A stretch of DNA of 64,000 nt from Catonia carolina (lineage: Eukaryota > Arthropoda > Insecta > Hemiptera > Achilidae), in the NCBI GenBank assembly GCA_035578175.1, contig JAQMRL010000001.1, forward strand, positions 371,559,720-371,623,719, in the 5' to 3' direction. Positions within the stretch are counted from its first letter, which is position 1. Every line of letters begins with the position of its first letter. Shown here in pieces: positions 21,601 to 33,429 of the stretch. Both the position numbers and the translations under genes were made by a program. A model generated the notes under the pieces. It made no database searches and was not told where the DNA came from. It saw only the letters and a program-made list of their open reading frames with translations.

Positions 21601-22695
21601 ATGTGTATACAAATATCATTACAATCAGAATTTATCTAATAATATTTAGTTAATACAAAAAAATTTATTAGTTCATTGTGATAAATTCTTTACATTTAGC
21701 GGAAATTGAATAAAAATTTCAGGCAATAATAAAAATAATAGTACAAAGAAAGTAAGTATTAAGGTATAAAAAATAGTAGACAATTACAGTTAAGCTGTGG
21801 ATGTCTTTAATTTTGCCAATAAAACTGGACAGAACATATTGAAAAAATTAGAACTGTTTCACCTTCTTGACAAAACAAAATAAAGTGCCAACTTCGTGAA
21901 TATTAAAAAACAAAGAATCAAGATAATACAATTTTTCAATCGTCATGTATTTGAATTTGTAAAAGAAATTATAATCCGATTATTTCTGTTTTGATTTTTA
22001 AGTAAAAGGCAACTTTGATAAATTAATGCTACAACTGCGAATTATAAATTTTTTGAGTTAAAATGACTACGGGTTTTCTTCATTTCAATTTATCACGTAT
22101 AAGGACATGTTAAATAAGGGATAAATTAAAAAAAATCACAAGTTCTTATTAAAAATAAGCATTCATTAAATTTTTAAAGATTTTTAGTAAATGTTAAAAT
22201 AATTATTTAAATACATCTTAGTAACGATAAAATATGAAATGTTTTAATAAAGTATTAAATGTTGATAAAACTTTAATATATTATGAAAACATGTTGCGCT
22301 GTAATATTATAATTTTACTTTTTTTATAATATGTAGTCGACACGTTAAACAGTATTGGATATTCTCGACTATATAGAATAAGCGTTTGCTTTGATTATGC
22401 TTGATGGAGCTTCAAAACTTCGCTTTTTACTTTGCCTGAATCTTCCATCTTTATGGAATTCTTCCTGAATAAAACTGTTGGATTTATTTTCAAATATGAA
22501 AACATGGATCGAATTTTATTCTTTTTTAAATAAATTATCAATAATTCTTTATTTTTTATATCAAAATTTAATCTTAGGTTCTTTAAAATAACTATAAGTT
22601 ATTAAAAATGTACTATATTTTAGTATTAAAATTTTATATTGATGAAATTTCAATAAGCTCCCTTAAAATTTGAGGCAAACTGAACTAACGTTATC
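21601..22695. other. A+T-rich stretch, nothing recognised
   Basis: About 1.1 kb, very A+T-rich, with no repeat or coding signal recognised. Confidence 0.4.
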
Positions 22696-23449
22696 TGAAC
22701 ATCGTACGAACTTGAAAATTGAAGCTTAAGTTAGATACTACTACCGGACCTGGATTCGAACATTTTCATCAAAATCGATCAACCAGAAGAAGTGATGTAT
22801 GTATTCGTGTCATTTTACACTTTTCTGCGATTTTCTCAAAAACGGCTCCTACGATTTTTTAATATCGCTTCATTTACTAAAATTTTTTATGGTCTACAAG
22901 ATAGGGTAGGCGCCATGTATGTTTAAATTCTTGAGGAGGCTGTTTTTTTCGTAAAAAATTCTTTTTTTAAAGATTGCGACTATATGTATTTTAGCGAAAA
23001 GTGTATATAATAAAAGTTGTAGATAATTCAAAATCCTACAACTTTAATTTTTTAAACAGTTTTTTGTACAACGCTTAGTTTAGCGGTAATTAGCGATTTT
23101 CCGTTCTTCTCTCGAAAATTTGTAAAAAAAATGTTTTTTTAAGATTTCAGCCTTTTTACGACAAAAGTGTATAATCAAATTTATAGGAAATTACAAGTTT
23201 CACAACTTTTTTTTAGGAAATTTTTTTCTACATAGCCTAGTTTAGCGTGAAAGAGTGATTTTCCGTATTTTTAAGCCAAACTAAGGATGATTTTCATTTT
23301 GGGTTTTTCACTCATGATTAAAATTAGGTTATGTTTATTAAAGTTAGATTTCTGTTTATTTCTAATGTTTTATTACTAATGTTAGGTTATATTGTCAATT
23401 ATTTGCATTGGAAAGAGAAAGTTGTGCGAGTGTTTCACTTCAGATTTTT
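22696..23449 (+). mobile_element. HINE-like element copy 8 (lacks 5' end and GT run)
   Basis: It begins at GAACATCGTACGAACTTGAAA, just 3' of where the GT run would be, and runs to GGAAAGAGAAAGTTG and a terminal hairpin with two substitutions (GTGCGAGTGTTTCACTTCAG). Two annotatable open frames here are only repeat sequence. Confidence 0.87.
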
Positions 23450-23574
23450 AATTTTCTTTAACGTTACTAAACATTTCTTTTACTGTGAATTATACCCTAA
23501 GCTTTATAAGCCATTATAATGTCAGAAAAAGTGATTTTTATGCGATATTCCAAATAAAGTTACATCACCATCTT

Positions 23575-23850
23575 GCAGCTGTAGAACCTTTGATGGGCTT
23601 TCGTTTCCACCATAATCCTCCTCCAATCTCCTCTCGCTAGTTGCTAGCTCCCTTCATTCTCTCACACTCATCAAAATCAAATAATTTTTGACATCATCCA
23701 CCCAGCTCTTTTCTTAAAGATGGGAAGGGGGTTGGCTCTTTTTTCTTCTCTTGAATAGCCTTTCCTACCATATTACCTTAAACATCCTCATTGTCTCTAT
23801 TCTTTCAATGTGCTCGAACCATCTCAATCCTTGGGTCTTATTGAAGCGAC
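23575..23850 (-). mobile_element. Degenerate LINE C-terminus (LINE-U)
   Basis: On the - strand the translation reads GLRWFEHIERIETMRMFKV, matching the 'LRWFGHVxRM...P' region after the RT core of many LINEs. It is followed by a stop and, in a shifted frame, SWVDDVKNYLILMSVRE, equivalent to the 'RW.DDV...L' segment, then ELATSERRLEEDYGG. At least one stop and one frameshift show it is dead. No relation to LINE-A or LINE-X at sequence level was evident. Confidence 0.6.
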
Positions 23851-24339
23851 AATATCTCCGCCTGCAAAGAGAGTATTCAGTTTTTCATTTTTATATCCTC
23901 TCTAGTTATTTCTTTTCCTTACTGACCTATAAATCTATTAAATTACATGTCGTAGCTAAGAAAACATTCAAAAATCAAAACCATACACACGGTTTAGCAA
24001 GTTTAATTATTCTAACTTTTGTTGCTGCTTTTTCCCTCAATCCACCGTAAACCATAATTTTAAAAGAAAATAGATTTTTTAAACATTTTTTCAATATTGA
24101 GAAAATTGTATTTATGTATCTTCTAACTGGAGTAAAGTTTAAGGTTACATATCTTATTCGAAAACCTCCTTCTACAATTGGTTAGGGAGACTTTTGAGTT
24201 AAAATTTCTCCAAGTCGGCTCAGTAATTTTTTCTCCAGAATATAACAAACGTACTGATGCATACAGATTTACAAGCCGATATCCTTCTAAAATAAAATTA
24301 TGTTTTGGGTTCAAGTGACTGTGAAATGTAAAGATTATT

Positions 24340-24880
24340 TAAAATTTAGTTATCGAAAATGTTGTACTATATTTTCTCTTAACATTGAAGGATTAGGTTC
24401 AGGCATCCATCTAGTCATTTTCCACTCCAAATCACCTTTTCCAATTGGTCTGAAATATTTAGCCAGTTTAAGAATCTTAAGTGGAGACGTTCTTTGAAAG
24501 TGATCTGTCCATTTCTGTTGGTGCTCTATAATTGTCTCCTTAAGAGAACCAATAATCTAATTCTAATACGCCGTATATCTAATTTGAATCTAATTGATTA
24601 ATTAATTTTTATCTAATTTTAATTTTCGCCGTATGTCCTCATTTATAAACCGATCCAGTCTTTTGCAGCTCTTAACGCCTCTCAAAAATCACATCTCTGC
24701 CAACTGGATAGAATTCTCATAATATTCTTCTTTTACACCCAGATATCACTGCCATATTTATGTCAATGTTGAGACAGCCACGTCTCATAGAATTTCATCA
24801 ATGCGTCAGTTCGGGGAATTCCTTTCAAATTCTGACGTATTTTACCACAAATTCTAATCAATCGTTGTACTTTTTGTGTT
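24340..24880 (-). mobile_element. Degenerate LINE C-terminus (LINE-V)
   Basis: On the - strand 'RGVKSCKRLDRFINEDIRRK' (about 24700-24625) corresponds to the 'LR.V.G.sRLDRirNEDIRR.L' segment of non-LTR retrotransposon C-termini. After a lesion it continues with IEHQQKWTDHFQRTSPLKIL and LAKYFRPIGKGDLEW, equivalent to the 'Y..KW..H..RM....IPK.AL.Y.P.GKR..GRP' segment. The order and spacing match, but frames are broken. A + strand open frame across it is a shadow. Confidence 0.6.
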
Positions 24881-24931
24881 ACATTATATCGTTCTCTTCA
24901 TAGGACACTTGAAATCCTATATAGAAAAAAA

Positions 24932-25921
24932 AAAATCTGGTGTGAAACATTCACACGACTTTCTCTTGCCAGTCCAAATAGTGAACACTATAACCTAACA
25001 TTAGTAATAAAACATCAGAAATATACAAAAATATTAACCTCTAAAACATAACCTAATTTTGATCATGAGTGAATGTTGCAAAATGAAAACCAGCCTTAAC
25101 TTTTTTTTATATCCGAGGCTGTGAGAAAAACTTATGTTCACTCCCTCACGATGGGGAAAGTAGTGCTGGACTCAATTGAGGCGTCCTCGTCCAGCCCCAA
25201 GTTTGGAGCCTTAGTTTGGCTTAATAATACGGAAAATTACTCTGACGCTTAATCAGGCTCTGTAGAAAAAAATGCGTGAAATAAAAGTCATAGATCTTTT
25301 AATTTCTTATAAATTTGACAAACTAAGGCTTCTTAAAAAGTCATTTTTTTGCAGATTTTTATGAAAAAAAAACAGAAAATCACTAATTATTGCTAAAGTA
25401 AGCGTTATACAAAGAAATATTTAGAACAAAAGTTGTAGCAAAGCTGTCTACAACTTTTATTACATACTCTTTTGCCCTAAAATGCATATTAAGGCCGCAA
25501 TCTTAAAACAACCATTTTTTCACAAGAGAACAGCTTCCCCAAAAATTTCACCAGACTTGGCGTCGACTTTATCTTGTCGAGCATAAAAAATTTAATAAAT
25601 GAGGCGATTTTTAAAAATGTCGTTGGAGCCGGTTTTTGAGAAAATAGCAAAAGTGAAAAATTACACGAGTAAACTACTACATCCGGTTGACCGATCTTTA
25701 TGAAAATGTTCGTGTCGAGTCCTCTAGTAGTCCTAACTTAAGTTTCAAGTTTAAAATGCAAATGATGTTCCATTCTTGAGATATTTTGTTCACACACAGA
25801 CCAACCGCTAAAAACATGTTTTTTTGGGTTCAGGGGGTTTGAAAACGTGCATGTCCGGTGAAAACTCGATTTAGAAAAATCGACATGAAAACAATACTTT
25901 TCTTCCTATATAAATTTTTTT

Positions 25922-25957
<36 letters not shown>

Positions 25958-25973
25958 GCAAGAGAAAGTAAAA
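24932..25973 (-). mobile_element. HINE-like element copy 9, both ends, with insertion
   Basis: It starts with the reversed 3' end AAAAATCTGGTGTGAAACAT and ACTTTCTCTTGCC and ends at GGCAAGAGAAAGTAAAA (25958-25974), so both subterminal repeats are present. The CA run is reduced to CACACACAGACC. The left-end hairpin has expanded to (TA)n at about 25929-25953. A 108-bp foreign insert lies at 25099-25206. Without it the copy is about 0.93 kb. Confidence 0.9.
25099..25206 (-). mobile_element. 108-bp retroposed insert with target duplication
   Basis: It interrupts HINE copy 9 and is flanked by a perfect 7-bp direct repeat AGCCTTA (25092-25098 and 25207-25213). On the - strand it ends with ATATAAAAAAAAGT, a short poly-A, and the body is richer in G+C than its surroundings. 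This is what a heavily 5'-truncated LINE 3' end, or a small SINE, looks like. I do not recognise the source. Confidence 0.75.
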
Positions 25974-26994
25974 CTAATGCCTGCTCCAGAATTACTCAAT
26001 CAACTACTATCTGTGTCCTGACTGAATATTTTCCGCTAAAGGTCATCACTTTTTTTTTGCACTAGAGTTTTCAAATTAAACTGACGACAAACATAAAAAT
26101 ATCTAAAAAAGGGCCCGTTGCAAATATTCACTATTCTGAATAAATATTTTTATCATCAGCGTAAGTCACTGAATTCAAAAGAATATCAGATTGGAGTTGA
26201 ATTTCTAAATCGATGGAATATGAAATTAGAAAAAAAGAAAGAAAAATTGTTTTTCAACGAAGAATATGAAAATAGAAAATAGATTTCTAAGAAATGAACT
26301 TTTACAATAATTGATCTACTGTAATGAACGTAAATACTATTCATTAATAATAATCATAATGAATTAGTGTTCCAATGTTTTAATTTAAAGCTTAAAAGGA
26401 TTTTGTTGCAAGGGGAAAGTCAGTAGAAAAATAGGAGATCTGCATTCGAATGGTAGAAGCAAGTGGGTGGAAACGGAAATCGAAAGAAAGGAAAAAGGAC
26501 TGCCGACATTCGAACACAATTGCTTTGGATTTAGAAGTGTATTGATGGCTTATAGTTGCAATGCGAAGTATTCAGACACTTAAAAGATGAAAATGATGAA
26601 TAGGAAGATATTTCATTTACACACAGATTTATAAAAATATCGGACTTTTTCCACTCTTTGCTACACAACAAAATAAAGCCATCGCATATATTTATTAATA
26701 AAATATTAGTACCTTTATTTTTTCATTACAATTTTTTTTGGTAAATGCAATATGTTCTCACTTTATTTAATTAAATTAAAAACTGTACAGCTTTTCTGCG
26801 CAACCAGTAAATATATTTGTAGCTTATTTTACACTACTTTACCACTTTTGAGGAGAACAAATTTAGAAAAAAAATTTGATGACTTACAAAATTTATGCCA
26901 AATTTCTGCTCCATCTTCTGTGGAGCTAGAGATTTGGGTTGCCTAGTAAATGTGGAAATTTTAGAACGCGGATTAGTGGGATGTTATTGTTTTC
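25974..26994. other. A+T-rich stretch, nothing recognised
   Basis: Mostly A+T-rich. A purine-rich segment at about 26400-26530 could be an old retroelement remnant, but I could not match it to anything. Confidence 0.35.
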
Positions 26995-27060
26995 TAATTT
27001 AAATTTAAACGGTAAGTAATTTAAATTTAAATGGTAAGTAATTTAAATTTAAATGGTAAA
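26995..27060. repeat. Three tandem copies of a 22-bp unit
   Basis: Units at 26995-27016, 27017-27038 and 27039-27060 differ by one base each. Every unit contains two AATTTAAA palindromes and ends in GGTAAG or GGTAAA. The first two read G|GTAAGT across the unit junction, identical to a strong 5' splice-site consensus. Confidence 0.92.
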
Positions 27061-27149
27061 TTTAGCTGGTAAGTCTTGTAAATTGTTTTTTTCTATGTTG
27101 GTATAAGGGGTATTAAGATCTGTGTGCAGTGTATGATTGGAAATATATA

Positions 27150-27425
27150 AGAAAGCGTTAACAACTGTCCTCAGTAGCTTTGATTGAAGACATTGTAGTT
27201 TAGCCAAAACGAAGGTTTAGCTAAGCCATAGATCTGGAATCCGTACATCCATTATGATTTGAGTAAAGATTTCTAAAGAAGTTCTTTTAGATGCGGGGGT
27301 AATTCTAATCTTCGGGACAGAAAACTGTTTAGCTGTCTGCGTCTATCTAAAGCTTTGTTCTTCACGCTAACATGTTCTTTCAACGTAAGGCTTCGTTCCA
27401 AATGGATTCCAATATAACAAATTCT
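27150..27425 (-). mobile_element. Jockey-like LINE fragment, degenerate
   Basis: On the - strand: YIGIHLERSLTLKEHVSVKN, then KALDRRRQLNSFLSRRLELP, then (with two stops) KSLLKS-WMYGFQIYGLAKPS. This parallels the jockey order 'YLG..LDR.LTW..H...K...L..R...L..LL....SL..K...YK..LKP.W.YG..LWG'. The same segment is better preserved at 33.8 kb. No RT core remains here. Confidence 0.65.
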
Positions 27426-27639
27426 GTTAGATTGAATAATATGTCGTAAGTTATTAGATAAAAGTTGTGCTAATTAAAAACGGTATATTATATTATTTTA
27501 ATTTTACATATTTGCAATAATTACAAGTAACAAAAAGAATTACACATGTATTCAAAGTTTCGTTACTTAGAGTAGATTGTAGGTGACTTATTTATAGTTT
27601 ACTTAATCGGTCTTCCAGTCAATTTCGTAGGATTCTGGT

Positions 27640-28090
27640 AAATCGGGGGATAGAGAAGAAATTGTGAAGAAATGGGAGTACCAGTGAGCAAACAACATTT
27701 ACTTACCTTGTGTTTTGCCGACGATAAGTAGTTGATGCTAAAGATGAGAAGGACCTCAGCTACATGTTAACAAAAATTAAAAAACGAGAACCAGAAAGCA
27801 GGCTCGGAGATCAACTTTGGGGACACAAACTACCTTGTAACCGTAAAGCAATCTTCAGGAAATTCATAATTCAAGATGGATTTATACAACAGAATGGAGC
27901 CGATGGAGATGAAAGAGGAAGGGCAGGCTGTGAAGATCGTGGAGGGATAGGATGGACGATGCTATGCAGGAGAGAGGCTTGGGAGAATAGGGGAGAATAT
28001 AGAATCTGGTTCAGGGAAGGTAGTCAGCAATATAGCTGTAGATGCCTTAACAAACAGAATTATGATTCTTCACTTGAAACTATAGTATAA
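27640..28090 (+). mobile_element. LINE RT fragment with FADD, frameshifted
   Basis: The frame from 27674 reads GVPVSKQHLLTLCFADD, with the RT catalytic FADD at 27714-27725. A stop follows at once. In another frame the sequence continues VVDAKDEKDLSYMLTKIK, and then in a third EINFGDTNYLVTVKQSSG. These match the 'FADDqVv.A.d..dL.yM..kl' and 'lein..KT.yl' segments after the RT active site. The 108-codon open frame that starts at 27764 is a patchwork of these frames and should not be taken as a gene. The LINE family is not assigned. Confidence 0.7.
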
Positions 28091-28115
28091 TTTTATAAGT
28101 GTATCATTGTGACTT

Positions 28116-28506
28116 GTGTTGTTTAGGTCAACAGCCGAAAGGCTGGTTTGAACCTCTAAAGGTTTTAGTAAAAAACGAGGAGTGTAATTGTTTACCTGTG
28201 CCATCCTCACTGAGTACAAAAGCAGCCTATGCTTATCAGCAGGCCTTCAAAAAAGCATCTACTTTGCACCCTGAAAATGATACCTTCACTTTGTTCACCA
28301 CAGGGTCTGGCTGTATAATGAAATTCATTACTTTTAGAGGAGATAACTCCGACTAGTGTCTTTTACACCTCTACATCTTCTGTTCTTAAATAGTTCAGTC
28401 ATATAATTGGCTGACCACATGATAAGAAACAGAGCTATTTTTTGTAGCCCTGGAACTAACAGATAGAGTGCAAATAATTTAACACTCCACCTGCCTGTTA
28501 TGGGCG
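28116..28506 (-). mobile_element. SINE-B copy, near full length
   Basis: On the + strand it starts TGTTGTTTAGGTCAACAGCC and ends CACCTGCCTGTTATGGGC, spanning the complete ~390-bp unit. The open frame inside is the SINE body. A small extra segment (AGCAGCCTATGCTTATC) disturbs the usual 'AAGTATGCTTATC'. Confidence 0.92.
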
Positions 28507-29485
28507 TATCATTGCCTTAATGGAAACATAAGTAATCGTGTAATATTTTATTGGAAATGTAACTCGGAGAATCTTAAGTGCTAGAATTTACTTTTAAGGA
28601 ATGCTGTATTCGTGAAATGACTGACGGCTTTGCTGTAACATAAATCTGGGTACTCTGCATCTAAGTAGATCAATTGGAGCATTGCCTTGTACGTTAAGAA
28701 TTTCGAAGTCATAACAGTGAATGGTTAACACTATTTTCTACATTTGATTTACTCTCAGCTCTATCCTGGATTTATATCCGAAAAATTTCCTTTAGTTTTT
28801 TAGTGTTTAGTTCTTTAGCTGTTTAGTGATCTACTAATGCATCACTTATCTGAAATTGTTATAATAACAGAAACATGAACTTTTCGGTAAAACAGTAATT
28901 AATCTATTGTCAAAAGTAGGTCTCTTTTGACTAGGGCAAGAAAAATGTACTGGCTTAAGAATGGAAACTTTTTTTTTGAAGGAGTAGAATACTTCATTAA
29001 CATTCTTATTTACGCCCTTCAGAAATAATAATTAATTTCATAAGAAGATGAATTGAGCAAGGTTATCAAAAAGCTCAAAGAATACAATGATAAAATTATT
29101 TTATTAAAATTTAGTAAAATGAGGTCGTTCTTTAGTTATAAAAGTAAACAAATTGTTTGAGTAGAAATGCCGTGGATGCACAAACAGCCGATATAAAGAA
29201 CAAAAGATGGTACTGACTATAAAGTAAGTAAATAACATAAGGGAAAATAAATTATATCAAAAAGATGAAAGGATTTTTTAAATATTTTACTTGCTTCTAC
29301 CCTTAAAGCAGCCATTTAAACTTAAGCTTTCAGCTTTGATGTTTGTTTTTTCAGTTTATTTCGAAATACTATTTTCAACTTCTGGGTTCGTTAATAAAGC
29401 GAAGATAATCTCTAACAAAACAGCATTCTATTTCTAAACAAATCACAAATTTACATAAATTCAGTTATACTGTCGAAACCTATAA
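28507..29485. other. A+T-rich stretch, nothing recognised
   Basis: No repeat or coding signal was recognised with confidence. Confidence 0.4.
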
Positions 29486-29575
29486 GGCTACTCTGTGGTA
29501 TAGTGGTTAGCTCATTGAGCCACAAATTAAAATTCTCGAATTTCGTTCCCCGGATAAAGTCTGGACAATTTTAAG
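29486..29575 (+). mobile_element. tRNA-like SINE head, family S4
   Basis: CTGTGGTATAGTGGTTAGC supplies a good polymerase III A box, and CGAATTTCGTTCCCCGG, about 40 bp on, is a degenerate B box. Downstream bases resemble a SINE body but its end is unclear. It is not a functional tRNA: the anticodon arm and acceptor stem do not form. Confidence 0.6.
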
Positions 29576-29989
29576 TTAAAACAAACCGTTCAATAACCCG
29601 CACTGATTACTAATAACTATATTGAACTTAATTTAAAATAAATTGAAGACAGGAAATATCTAAAATTAAAAATAAACAAAAAGAGTGTCAACTAAAAATT
29701 TTTTTTAAAAAATGTGTCAAATAAAAAATTGTCTTATGGGCTACACATAGCCCACAAGTTTACATTTTCTTGCAAGTTGTCGGTTTCGAAATACCTTGAG
29801 TGATACTAAATTAAACGCAACCATCTTCCTATTATTATGTAAAGAAAAATCATTTTTCAGTTCAAAAATCATTTCCCTCTGTTTATGATGAACAGATATA
29901 GAACTTTTTAAAAAGTAGCCGCCATATTAAACGTAACACCTATTTTTCCTCTCTCATGAGCAAGTTGTGAAAATTTTAGAGCATTCTTT

Positions 29990-30260
29990 TTCATAGGTAG
30001 ACGTGCGTAATGTGCATTCCGACTTTAAGAACTGTTGCTGTTTGAAATGGTAAAAACAATATATATTTCTTTAGGGTAGTCTTTTTACTCATTGTCCGCA
30101 AGATATCAAAGTTTAAATACTTCAGTTTTACTTTTCAACCCCTAAAAATCAAATTTACCCAATCCAGGTCTCAAGGTGATTGGAATATTAGAGAATTAGC
30201 GATGAGTGAGTTAAATCAGTCAGTGAAAGCTTCCGCTTTTGTATATTCAGATCAGAGAAT
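29990..30260 (+). repeat. Family C repeat, copy 3
   Basis: ATGTGCATTCCGACTTTAAG, ACTGTTGCTGTTTG, TTTCTTTAGGGTAGTC, an AACCCCTAAAAATCAAATTTACC block, AGGTGATTGGAATATTAGAG and ATCAGTCAGTGAAAGCTTCC follow the family C order. Confidence 0.6.
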
Positions 30261-30456
30261 GCGTCCGCACTGCGTGAGGGCTTATTGTTGGCCTAGACAG
30301 TCAGTTTGAACACATTATTGGGCGAATAAAAAACGAATAAAAAAATAAATAAAAAGCGAATAAAAAAAAATAAATAAAATACGTGCTGAGTTTTGAATTT
30401 TAGAACTGCAACTTTCAGAAGAAGGTTTAGAAATAACATTTATTTTGTAGAGTAGT

Positions 30457-31233
30457 TACTGTCTGTCTACAACTTGATGGCCTCCAGCAGAGGGGAGCAA
30501 TATGCGGATTGTTAAACCATTTCAGAAACATACATTTAATGTTTTTTTAAGTTGCTGAAACTTTTCAAAATGACGTATTTTTACAAAACAAACTATTTCT
30601 CATGGTTTTTGTTTTATAAAATATTTCGAAAAACACACGCTTAAATGAGATAAAGTATAATTTAGTAAAAGTTTTGTTTTTGAAGAAGAAACGTTTAATT
30701 TAAATAATTCTTTCACTAAAAAAATAATTGAAAATTTTCTCTATTTCATTTCCTGCATGTGTACAGTTATCTTTAAAGACTGAAAAGTTTCTCACATGCT
30801 GACTTTTCTGTGTCGTGTTTCGTGATTTTACAAAATTTATTAATGAAACTACCTCGTAACTTAAAAAGTAATGATTTTCTGTTAAATTTTATTGCAACAT
30901 CGTTTTCCATAATTATTACAGAACAAACCTGCCAAATATTATGATAATCCATGAAAAGTTGTTCACCAATGACGACATATTTGAAAACATAGGGGTTTTT
31001 CTTCAAAAACAAAACTTTTACTAATATATACATTATCTCATTAAGCGTGTGGCGTTCGAAATAATTTTACAGAAAAAAAATTTTGTTTTATAGAAATATG
31101 TCATACCTGACAAGTTTTAGTGACTTAAAAAAATTAGATGTAGGAATGTTTTCTGTAATGGTTTAACAATCCGCATATTACTCCTCTCAGCCGGAGGCCA
31201 TCAAAGTTATAGACAGACAGTACTCATTTTACC
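30457..31233. mobile_element. Foldback DNA element, ~230-bp inverted arms
   Basis: The left arm (30457-30690) and the reverse complement of the right arm (about 30995-31233) align along their length. The outer part, TACTGTCTGTCTA and 'AATATGCGGATTGTTAAACC', is best conserved. The inner part ends in TTAGTAAAAGTTTTGTTTTT. The central ~300 bp carry no transposase; the 86-codon - strand frame there has no motif. The same terminus recurs alone at 8163-8211. The superfamily and target duplication are unresolved. Confidence 0.8.
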
Positions 31234-31239
31234 CCTCAG

Positions 31240-31560
31240 ATGCAAGTAATCGTTATTAAAATGTTCTCTTTTAATAATAATAATTTCTCTTCTATTCCCC
31301 AAGTTGTCACTTGGGGAATAAACATGCCATTTTTTAAAACTGTAGCTCTTTGGTAAGGTATGGAAATAATGTTTATTTCTTTAGGGGAGTCGTTCGTTTT
31401 TATAGGCGTAAGTATTTGAATTCAAATGCTTTAGTTTCTCTGTTTAACTCCTGAGAAAAAAATTAACTAATTTCAACACTTTAGGTGATTGATTAGTTAA
31501 AGAATTCGTAATAAGTGTGTCTCTGAGGACTTTCTCATTTATACGTGTATAGTACAAAAT
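31240..31560 (+). repeat. Family C repeat, copy 4
   Basis: AACATGCCATTTTTTAAAAC, TGTAGCTCTTTGGTAAGGTA, TTTCTTTAGGGGAGTCG, TTTAGTTTCTCTGTTTAACTCC and AGGTGATTGATTAGTTAAAG follow the family C order. It starts only a few bases beyond the foldback element, and copy 3 lies on its other side. Confidence 0.6.
31293..31320. other. Perfect 12-bp hairpin
   Basis: TATTCCCCAAGT and ACTTGGGGAATA are exact inverted copies separated by TGTC. The hairpin lies in family C copy 4 where the other copies have an unpaired CAAGTGG segment. The function is unknown. Confidence 0.85.
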
Positions 31561-33429
31561 ATTCTTGATTACATTTTTAGATGTTAAAGATTAAATTCCT
31601 TTCAAATAAATTTCTACGGTTTCTTGTTTTCCAGATATCTATCATTAACCTCTATACATTAACTTTTGAAAATGCTTTGTTCATTAACTCATACCAGAGT
31701 TATAATTTTCACAAGGTAAACACCCACTGATCTAAAAATACAACTCATTACAGGAATATTCCAAATTTTCATGTATGTCGTTTTTGTGAGCATACTGCTT
31801 TAATTATTAAAAACTAACGCAAAGCTGCATTATCTTAATGATTCAAAAGAAATTTTCCACCTATTTTCATCAACTTCTATTCTTGGAAATGTTTTAATGG
31901 AAATTTGTGGATTATTTCAAATAAACAATTAAGTAATTAACAGCAATTTATTTAAAAAGTGATTGTTAAGACCAACGTAATTTTTCTTATTTCCGTATTT
32001 TGTAATTACAAAAATAGATTCAGTGATTTATGTCTTCAATAAAATAATTTCTGTTTTGTTATTCAACCTCTCGTTTTGCTTAGTTTACTCTTGTGCCATT
32101 AAATTTTGGCTACCAATCAATGCAACAAAAAGATGTGTAGTATATAAACGTTTTATAATATTAAAGTCCAAATCGTCGGGCCCACGCCGAAACACTGGTA
32201 ATGTGCACCACTTTGCTGACATTGAATCATCATGAAATGTGTATCTGAAAAATTTTCAGACATTCGTGGGCGTCGGTGTACCAATAATTCTTGCCCCACG
32301 AGTAAAATTTATTTATTTATTATTATGGGTCTATTTTAAAATATGGACCGTCCATAGAAAAAGGGACTTTATTTTCACTAAGCAAAATTTCAGGAGAGCA
32401 AAATATATTAAATTAGGTAAAAAATAACATTTTTTTGTTTAAAATATTACTCATTATTTTCTGTCTATAAAAATAACCCTATTTTACTTTATTTTGAATT
32501 TTAAATCTAATTATATTCCCAAAAATAGCAGTATGTCAAGTAGGGAAAACGGACTTTAGCTTCACCAATGCATTTCTTATTGGTGAAGTTTAAATCCCTT
32601 TTCTGTTGGATACGTACAGTAAAAACTAAACGTTCTGGCTCAAAACATGAATAAAGTAAAAAAGCACTGGAGAATATCCTCTCAAGAAAATAGTCAAGAT
32701 TAATACCTACACACTTAACATGAAAATCAATAAAATTCTCAGAATGTACATTTTTAGTTTAGGTTTTTTCCAGTATCATTATCTTTTTATTTCAATTTTT
32801 TAGATTATTTCCTTAATATTATTTTCAGTTACAATTTGTCAGAAGTGAAAAAAATATTTAGTTTTATCTATGTTGTATGTTAAAATTACAATAAAATTTT
32901 TCAATGTTTTTGCCCGTTCGTGAATTTTTACATTTGACATGATCTCAGAAAATGTGCTACAGGATTTTAAATATTTCAAATATCACTTACTTGATATTTA
33001 TAAAATTTAGAACAAAATTTTATATAAGATATGACATCTGAAAAAGACAAGGAAAGTAAATTGGCTACTAATGGAAATATACCAATGGAACAATTTTTTT
33101 ATTATTTTGTAACAGTGTATTTCTTTTGCAATGAGTATATAAATACAAAAACTTTAAGCAAAGACGAGAAAATCTGCGTAATATCTTTAAAATGAAAAAA
33201 AAACACACTCAGTAGTGTGTTCCAACAAGACTAAATGTGAAGAAAATATACGAATATGTATAAATATGTAAAATATACGTATATAAATGTACAAAACTAA
33301 ACTTGATGAACAGTAAATCAACATCTTGAAACACAACGTAGTTGAAGCTGGAGATGATGACGATGACAGAGAAATGATAACGATGCCTATTATGAGTTAA
33401 CGATGGTTAGTAGTTGGAGTAGAAAAGAT
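31561..33429. other. A+T-rich stretch, nothing recognised
   Basis: About 1.9 kb without a recognised repeat. Open frames of 62-70 codons near 32.0-32.4 kb have no motif and strongly biased A+T-driven composition. The jockey-like 3' UTR (about 33300-33430) probably covers the end of this stretch. Confidence 0.4.

Noticed and set aside
23571..24880. One continuous LINE covering both - strand fragments
   Set aside because: LINE-U and LINE-V both encode post-RT C-terminal segments, with the same functional region repeated, so they are two separate fragments.
27764..28090. 108-codon + strand open frame as a gene
   Set aside because: The LINE RT homology runs across it in other frames (FADD upstream, EINFGDTNYLV within), so the frame is an accident of frameshifts in a dead LINE.
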